A program made the position numbers and the translations under genes. The notes under the pieces are model-generated. The model saw nothing but the letters and a program-made list of their open reading frames with translations. It had not been told where the DNA came from and searched no databases. A DNA stretch of 64,000 nucleotides from Adenanthera pavonina (Eukaryota; Streptophyta; Magnoliopsida; Fabales; Fabaceae), in NCBI GenBank assembly GCA_026686845.1, contig JAIVEN010000019.1, positions 29,454,501 to 29,518,500 of the forward strand, in the 5' to 3' direction. Positions 63,501 to 64,000 of the stretch are shown piece after piece. Each line of letters begins with the position of its first letter. Positions within the stretch are counted from its first letter, which is position 1.

Positions 63501-64000
63501 CAGAACTTTCCATGACAACCTTCTCTTGTCATAGCAGAAAATTCAGAACTATGTCTACTGCCAGAACATGATGCCCTTTGAGAAGTTTTCTGTGATTCTG
63601 AATCACATCCTGGAAGGTTATCATTAACAAACCTCTCTTTACTTGCAGGAGAGGAACAGTTACCACCTCCAGCAGCACTATGTGAAGTGCAACCAGATGA
63701 AGCTATTGAATCCTCTTTGTCAAACTCCCCCATTGATAATTTGCTTATAAAGTTCATAAATGATCTTAACAAGCTATCAAGCTTCTGGTGAAGTGTTAGC
63801 AAGAAGATATGGAATCCCTGCAAATCCCTAAGAGCAGCACGAAAGCCACTACGGAATGCATGAACTGCTGATGTCATGTCATTTGAATGAACATCAGTTG
63901 TTGAATTTGGGACTCCTAGCAAAGAAGTTCCCAATTTACCTCCAGTTATATCATGTAAGAGGTTGGAGGCAAACTCAGAACTATTGAGCACTAACTCAAC
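60519..64000 (-). CDS. PHS1: Dual-specificity phosphatase PHS1 (propyzamide-hypersensitive 1), 3' part
   Basis: A MAP-kinase-phosphatase-like protein that controls cortical microtubules. In Arabidopsis it combines an atypical kinase domain that phosphorylates alpha-tubulin with a phosphatase domain. The window holds the last five exons on the minus strand: >64000-63428, 62857-62711, 62622-62395, 61724-61567, 60879-60519. They give 488 codons plus stop; the N-terminal part, with most of the kinase region, lies beyond 64000. Landmarks are ITGGKLGTSLL and LRLTAKLRDFHKFAK, then LFIGGALAAKSLYTLQQLGI at the phosphatase start. The catalytic signature HC-x5-R is in VHCFEGRSRS (exon 61724-61567), and a C-terminal C2H2-like finger CPICGKNVGL...H-x4-H in the last exon. 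All phases agree. The 158-bp catalytic exon is short and easily missed. It is convergent with ClpC. Confidence 0.94.

Noticed and set aside
1490..63991. A functional gene cluster linking the five genes
   Set aside because: The genes belong to unrelated pathways and both orientations; their proximity is ordinary plant gene order.
1..64000. CRISPR arrays, operons, phage or bacterial defence systems
   Set aside because: Intron-bearing plant genes and plant transposons throughout; no regularly spaced repeats or prokaryotic gene organisation were seen.

Overview
This is a window of flowering-plant nuclear DNA, almost certainly from a eudicot. The evidence is AT-rich intergenic DNA, many short exons joined by GT-AG introns, five genes with plant-type proteins, a Ty1/copia retrotransposon primed by initiator-Met tRNA, and Stowaway-like MITEs. 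I cannot name the species. All gene models below were spliced by eye; the four complete ones give uninterrupted reading frames of the length expected for their families.

Layout: (1) 1490-7960 (+) SRP68, a subunit of the signal recognition particle. (2) 12043-27518 (+) a VAN3/SFC/AGD3-type ACAP ARF-GAP (BAR, PH, ArfGAP, ankyrin). A 5,029-bp copia element lies in reverse orientation in its intron 15, inside the ArfGAP domain, and an older LTR-retrotransposon 3' remnant lies in intron 4. (3) 27519-43780 is a gene-poor, MITE-rich stretch of about 16 kb, with degraded coding-like scraps near 30.5-31.5 kb and a GC-rich cluster of bZIP/W-box motifs at 38.6-39.1 kb. (4) 43781-47981 (+) ARF2, an auxin response factor with several upstream ORFs in its presumed leader and a tasiR-ARF target site. 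(5) 47982-54209 is intergenic, with a probable non-autonomous DNA transposon and an orphan promoter with a short ORF. (6) 54210-59587 (+) chloroplast ClpC/Hsp93, with a probable 5'-UTR intron. (7) 60519 to beyond 64000 (-) the 3' part of PHS1, a dual-specificity phosphatase that acts on cortical microtubules, convergent with ClpC.

The genes are unrelated single-copy loci (ER targeting, vesicle traffic and vein patterning, auxin transcription, chloroplast proteostasis, microtubule control), not a functional cluster. I found no convincing new biological system. The best second looks are the layered post-transcriptional control of ARF2, the copia insertion splitting the ArfGAP coding region, the bZIP cluster, and two unexplained gene-like remnants.
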